Shown: positions 57,766 to 62,880 of the stretch, piece after piece
Layout: the number at the start of each line of letters is the position of its first letter
Numbering within the stretch: position 1 is the stretch's first letter
Assembly: GCA_002749535.1 (NCBI GenBank)
Contig: MZZL01000407.1
Location: 16,430 to 79,309, forward strand
Direction: 5' to 3'
DNA from: Apophysomyces variabilis
Taxonomy: Eukaryota; Mucoromycota; Mucoromycetes; Mucorales; Mucoraceae
DNA length: 62,880 nucleotides
Position numbers and translations under genes: made by a program
Notes under the pieces: generated by a model
What the model was told of the DNA's origin: nothing
Seen by the model: the letters and a program-made list of their open reading frames with translations, nothing else
Databases searched by the model: none

Positions 57766-60711
57766 CTAAAAGTCCCCGGAGGGACCAACCGTATTCGTAA
57801 CGGCGGTGTATTGAGCTAATGAAGGCCGGGCAAACTCTCTTGGTCTTCCTTGCCCAGACCAAATTGACTCCGCAATCAAGAATAAATTTTTACTGGCCAA
57901 GACGTCTCGGTCCCATAACATCTTACAGTTTTTGCATACCAAGATGCTATGGTGAGAAACGCAATCGGCTGTGGTAAGCTTTTGCAGGGACCTGTATCTG
58001 CAGCTATGGCACACCTAAACGACGTTTGTGAGCATTATATTACTATCAATCGCTCCAACTTACTTGCGAAGAAAGGTATTCATCTATCGTGAGCACCAAT
58101 AGTTCTTCGCGCTTTTCTCTCCGTTTCAAAGATCTCCATAGGATATTCACAACTCCCTTTCGGTGTCCTTTGTAGTTGCATCGATTGTTGAACATCCCGT
58201 CCCCAAATACAATGAGTGGCACTTTCCTTTCAACAGTGAATTTCTTTTGCCTCCAGTGAGGTAAACGCTTGGTTTTTTTAAGCGTACTGCGCTCGGCAGA
58301 TGTATTTGGCTGGGGAAGGCTATCAATTAGCTGTTAATTCCTGCAGGTAACGAACTGTCATGCAGATAAATACTAACCTTTGGTGTAACGGATTGCCAAC
58401 TTCTGAATCTTTATTGACATGCTTCTTCCGACTTTTTCGCTTCCTTTTCCGGGATTTTCTGTTTGATCTCGTCCGTTTCCGTCTGCTACAGTTGTACTTT
58501 TTACCACCAAATGCTAGTATATTGACCATTTCCTCTCTTGCTCTTTGCACGCCTTGATATCCTCGAAATCGAGCTTCAGCTCGATGCGGACCATAAAACT
58601 GGAAAAGCACGTCCATATTGCCGAATATAGATCGTAGATAACCGTCGTAGGCTTCGATATGCGCTGTTTTTCCAGACTCCAATGAGGTTTCAATGTCTTG
58701 TATACCTTGCTGCTTTTTTTCCTTCTCCATTTTATTCTGTCTATTCGGCGAACCAGTATACACATAGTATTCTTTGGTTGAGCATCTCCTTATTTCATGA
58801 GGTTCTGATCCGCAGCCATAAGAAGCAGTAAAGACTTGATTGATGCCCGGATCAATCGCACATGGTGCAAAATTGTCATAGATATGGTTACCGTCAATGT
58901 CTTCAACAGAGAGGCTGGCGTCCGTGACCACTGACTCAATCTTTCGTGCGCGAGCGAACTGGAAGTCAATCGCGTAGCCATCGGTGAAGATAACATTTTT
59001 GAAAGCGATTCGTCCACTGTTACCGAAATTTTGAAGCTGCTCCAGACTAACAAACATTTTTGAGAGATTTAGCTACAAATAATCATAGTAAATACCTGTC
59101 AAATCCCAGCTTGTGGAAATCAAAAACTTGATAAAACTGGGCAAGCTGGTCCTCATAGTCTTTTCGGTGGCTGATGTTCGTTAACTGTTGAAGGGTCTTG
59201 GAATTAACGCAGATAAATCTCCAATGAGTTGAAGGAGACGGAGACAGAGAAAACAATCGCGGTAGATCCTTAAAACTACCTTTTGCCTTTTCGGCTTCTT
59301 CGTTTTTTGGATCGTATTGCTCTCCTTGAGCGTTTTGTTTTTGTTTGGCTTCTTCATGCTCTCGATTGTATTCGGTGAGTATATATGCTAACACTGGAAT
59401 GTAGCTGCCTGGAAAAGCAGATAGTTTTTCCGCGTTTGTTTGCCATTCGGGCATTAGTGTCGCAAACTCGCCACAAATGGTTTCTACAGCCTGATCAAAG
59501 TCCGAGACGGCAAGTTCATCTTCGAAAGGCCAGTGAGGATCACCTCTAGCAAGTAGTTCATAAATATAGTCTCCTGCAATGGCTTTTGCATTTTTTTGGG
59601 ATAAGCCCTATACATATATAGTTAGTTGAGAGGTATGCACTATGTATGCTTTCATCTTACAAGTATAAGCTTTGTAAGTCGTCTCGAGATATAAAACTTT
59701 AGGCGACCTTCAAAGTTTTCAGCGACATTGTTGGAATATGTGGTGGCTAACGTGACACAGGCCGCGGAAAGGGCATCACTGTAACCGGAAAAATTCCTAA
59801 CAGGATAAAGAGCATTTGGATGGTTATCCAAGAACGCTCTCCAGTGATCACGTAGGTCTTGAGGGAAATTGGGGTTGTTGTTGCTAATATTGATGCCCAT
59901 GATAAGCTGACACGCCGAATACCAGAAGTTTTGAGTATAAATATAAGAAGGCACCGGTCTATCACAGTTCGCAATAATGTACGAGTTGACAAGTAGCTGA
60001 GCACGGAAGATAACTTCCCTAAGGAATGCCGATAATCGAACGCTATTCTCCTGGAAAATCTCTCGAAATTCTTGACGCACCACAGATGAAGTTGGTAACT
60101 TTCGAGTAAAAGTTTCGTAATGATTGTCGTTTAGTTTCTCCGCGATAACGCTCTTTTTCGTTTTGGAGGGTTTCCTGCAATTTTTAGAAGAAGATTTCGA
60201 ATGATCGATACCGCCGCAGCTCGGGCATGGTTTGTTGGATTTATTTGGATTCGATGTCTCCTCCGCTTTGAGTTGTCTTCCACGTTTTTTTGCCGCTGAA
60301 AACTCTGCCTCCTCTGTAGCATTCAATTTTCTTTTTACTCCAACTTACACAGGAAGGGACGTTATCAGAGACACGTTGCGGATTAGAAAATGTATTAGCT
60401 TACCAGGTTTCTTTCCATGGCGCGCGTTCAATGGACATGCCTTGTATCGTTTATTTGGATGACCATTCTGCCCGCAGTCTTTGCAAAAGACTGAACATGA
60501 TATGTGTGCAATGATAAATAAGGCTATTGATCAAGAAAAACTTGTCCCTTCTGTAAGACTCACCTTCTTCTCGTTTTAAGCGTTCTGCTTCTTGTTGGAA
60601 ATATTTTCTGATTTTGCAAAGGCAGACGATACCTTGCCAGTTCCATTCATAGGAACGCGGAATCAAAGCTGTCAATTTTGAACAGCACCACTCAAAGACG
60701 GCTTGAAGCAT
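57766..60711 (-). CDS. Fanzor: eukaryotic TnpB-like, putative RNA-guided nuclease
   Basis: Fanzors are eukaryotic relatives of TnpB that use a locus-encoded RNA to cut DNA, usually carried by mobile elements. Exons 60711-60564, 60490-60404, 60343-59661, 59607-59096, 59046-58378, 58319-58064 and 58014-57766 join without a break to 867 residues. Two CCHC knuckles lie at the N-terminus (C52/C55/H60/C68 and C118/C121/H126/C134). A helical recognition-lobe-like part spans about 150-530. The RuvC triad is complete: Asp542 in CAIDPGINQVF, Glu780 in TIDEYLSSQ and Asp822 in WDRDVLASKN. A Zn finger is inserted between the last two (C787/C790 and C812/C815). A very basic stretch (RRKRTRSNRKSRKRKRK, about 675-695) sits between RuvC-I and RuvC-II and may be a nuclear signal. 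The last intron lies between Gln785 and Val786, after the catalytic Glu780 and just before the Zn-finger cysteines. The start is the first ATG of the open exon; the frame is open further upstream to about 60834. Confidence 0.9.
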
Positions 60712-62880
60712 AATGAGAAAAGACAACGCAAAAGAGATGTGATAGAATGTTCTTGTTACTTCTGTTGTCTCTTTTAAGGTACGATGGTAATCCGAAACCG
60801 TCACATGCGTAATTGGACAACTTTTGCTCTTCACTTATTAATGACGGTGTATCCAGACTATAACTTCGTCGTCTTTACATGGAAACAACTTTTTCCATTA
60901 TGCCATTCAATGATCTATTCCTCGACATTCATAAATAAGACCTTCGAAAGTTTAAGACCGACTTTTTCATTTTTCTAACAAAACAAATTCTATTAAATTT
61001 TTTAAGCTGGTAGGTTGGACAACTTTTTTTAAACAGAGACGCATCATGCTTGAAACAAGAATGTCAAATTAAGCTTCAGGGTCTACGCTGCGCTACTAAT
61101 TCAAGGTTATCAAAACCATACAAGCCCCGCTAAACAGGACTTTTAAGATGTGTAGGCCTAACCGGTTTTCCGAAATTGTAAGTTACAAGCCGATATCACA
61201 TACTTGACAGGTGAGTCGTGCCAAATGTCGCGTATATGTAAATCATACAGTATACTGCTATATTCTACGATACTCATACTTCTGTCAAAGAAGATTACAA
61301 TATCTAATTTTGAAATGTATACAAAGACACTTGTAGGTCAAAAAGATAAGCCTTTATGACAAACCCTTTGTTTGTGGCCTCTACTTTTTGAAGCTTTTCT
61401 GCTTTTCTTAAATCATGAAAAAAGCAAAGGTGAATAGACTAATAAACTGATGGAAATGAAAAGGGCAAATAGGAGGTCTATGGAAATGTGTAATACGGAA
61501 TCAGTCATTGATGATAACCATTGAAGGAAAAACCAAGGGAAAGTGGACGTAAGAAAAAGAGTATTATATTCGTGCTTGTCAAAACAAGTATCCTCTCTGA
61601 CTGGACTCGAACTAGGTTTTGCCTTTGATAACGTTTTGTTTCGCACTCGATTCACACGTGCCTATAATGCGGATTTCCACAGCTTTGCCAAACTTCGTCC
61701 ATTACACAGGTGGTGACGATAGATTCAATTAAAAACAATATAACTATCAAAGCTAGAGAAAGAGAATACGAAGGTGCAGTATGTGATGCCTCGTGTCACC
61801 AACCAGAATGCATTAGTGTGTATGAGATCAGAATTCATCTAGAGATAATACAGGTATGATGTGTCATTACGGTCATCGTCTGCTCAACGAAGGGCTATTG
61901 ATACAATTCTTTGTACACTCATTGTTAACTTTATTACTAAAACATGTATTCATCATTGTTTTGTTAGAAAGAACAATCAAACTTTCTTTGATATGCATTC
62001 TGGATCACACTTTATAAACAAAGCAGGGTCATACTTAGTGGACGTTTTAAGTCTCATTTTCTAATTTTCTATCACTTATTCTTGTGATCACTAACTACAC
62101 TATGAATAACGTTCCTGGACAGGAAGTCTACTCTCATTTATTCAGCGTAACAGGGCAGCTATGGATGAGACCTCACGTATTGAGGAAGCTGATATGGTAG
62201 AATGGTCAAAAGTTCCGTGATTATTTTGTTCGTGACAAAATCAACAGGATATTGAGAACAAGGATCAGATGGTTGGGGAACCATGGCTTGCTTTAAATAT
62301 CACGTAAGCCTCTATGGTATGTGTTATAGACTTTAGCCGGAAGTAGAAAGTAGAAGTAGAATTGAAAGCCAGCTATTTAATTAGTCCGTGCTTAGAAAAA
62401 TAAAGAACTCTTTTTCAGCTATATCTATCTTAGACCCTGGAATTGTAGCTCTATTGTCCTCTACTACAATCCTAATATAGTAGTCAGTAACAGTATGCCC
62501 TGACATAATACTCAGTAATTCAAACTGTCGGTGTTTATAATTATCAATGATTTTCTTTTCATTGCTAGGGTAAATGATATGTTTAATAAAGTTTAACCTT
62601 TACTTATTGTATTTGCATACATCATACAAGTGTCTGGAGTTTTGCATGAGACAAACAGAATCGGCTACATTACTTTTGCTGATATTTTCGCGTATCCTCA
62701 ACTGATGTATAAAAATAAGAACAGACGCTAGAAAAATAAGCGAGACTCTGATTATCTTTATTTCATAACTAATTGCTCTCTTTAAATATTTTAGACAGTG
62801 CGTGCGGGTAAAAGCGGGTTGGGGTAGTTACTAGTATCTTTTGTAAAATCCGTACGATCGGTAATGACACGTTAATCTTC
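60712..62880. other. Upstream of Fanzor gene; intergenic, no gene recognised
   Basis: Contains the presumed promoter and left flank of the Fanzor locus. The word TTGGACAACTTTT is repeated at about 60812 and 61015. A B-box-like word near 61605 was rejected as a tRNA. Remaining open frames are short and unrecognised. No terminal inverted repeat matching the other side of the Fanzor gene was found. Confidence 0.45.

Noticed and set aside
61590..61690. tRNA-like B-box word (GTTCGAGTCC on the minus strand)
   Set aside because: No matching A-box, acceptor stem or anticodon arm could be folded at a tRNA-like distance.

Overview
The window looks like nuclear DNA of a filamentous fungus, most likely Mucoromycota (Mucorales-type). 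Genes carry short (about 45-200 nt) GT-AG introns, intergenic DNA is A+T-rich, and the proteins are fungal: an ORT1-type ornithine carrier, a HAL4/SAT4-type kinase, a fused-tandem fungal phosphofructokinase with a glyoxalase-like head, an Rxt3 Rpd3L subunit and a short fungal tropomyosin. The genus is not identifiable by eye.

There are three zones. (1) 1-24.9 kb is a transposon and repeat zone. It is dominated by a 12.6-kb imperfect palindrome (1638-14217) whose two outer ends are inverted copies of a 1690-bp Tc1/mariner-like element. It also holds dead hAT and zinc-finger remnants, tandem repeats, three solo LTRs with perfect 5-bp target duplications, and two broken members of a PD-(D/E)XK-like gene family. 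(2) 24.9-48.9 kb is a gene-dense housekeeping island. In order: ornithine carrier (-), SRP14 (+), RXT3 (+), tropomyosin (-), BAHD-type acyltransferase (-), HAL4-type kinase (-), alpha-arrestin (+), VAP (-), phosphofructokinase (+), EAF-type elongation factor (-). For each I rebuilt exon joins from splice signals, and the summed exons give an uninterrupted frame. (3) 49-62.9 kb is again accessory: a scaffold gap flanked by identical 421-bp sequence, an apparently intact PD-(D/E)XK-like gene (406 aa), an intron-less decayed paralogue, and a seven-exon gene for an 867-residue Fanzor (eukaryotic TnpB-like, putative RNA-guided nuclease).

The most interesting items are the Fanzor gene, with a complete RuvC D/E/D triad, a zinc finger and two N-terminal CCHC knuckles; the multi-copy PD-(D/E)XK-like family (four loci here, two split by solo LTRs of one family); the palindrome ended by Tc1-like elements; and a 123-residue tropomyosin that appears to lack exactly one about 38-residue actin-binding period.

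All gene models come from manual reading of splice sites. No database search or alignment software was used, so identities rest on recognised motifs and remembered family patterns.
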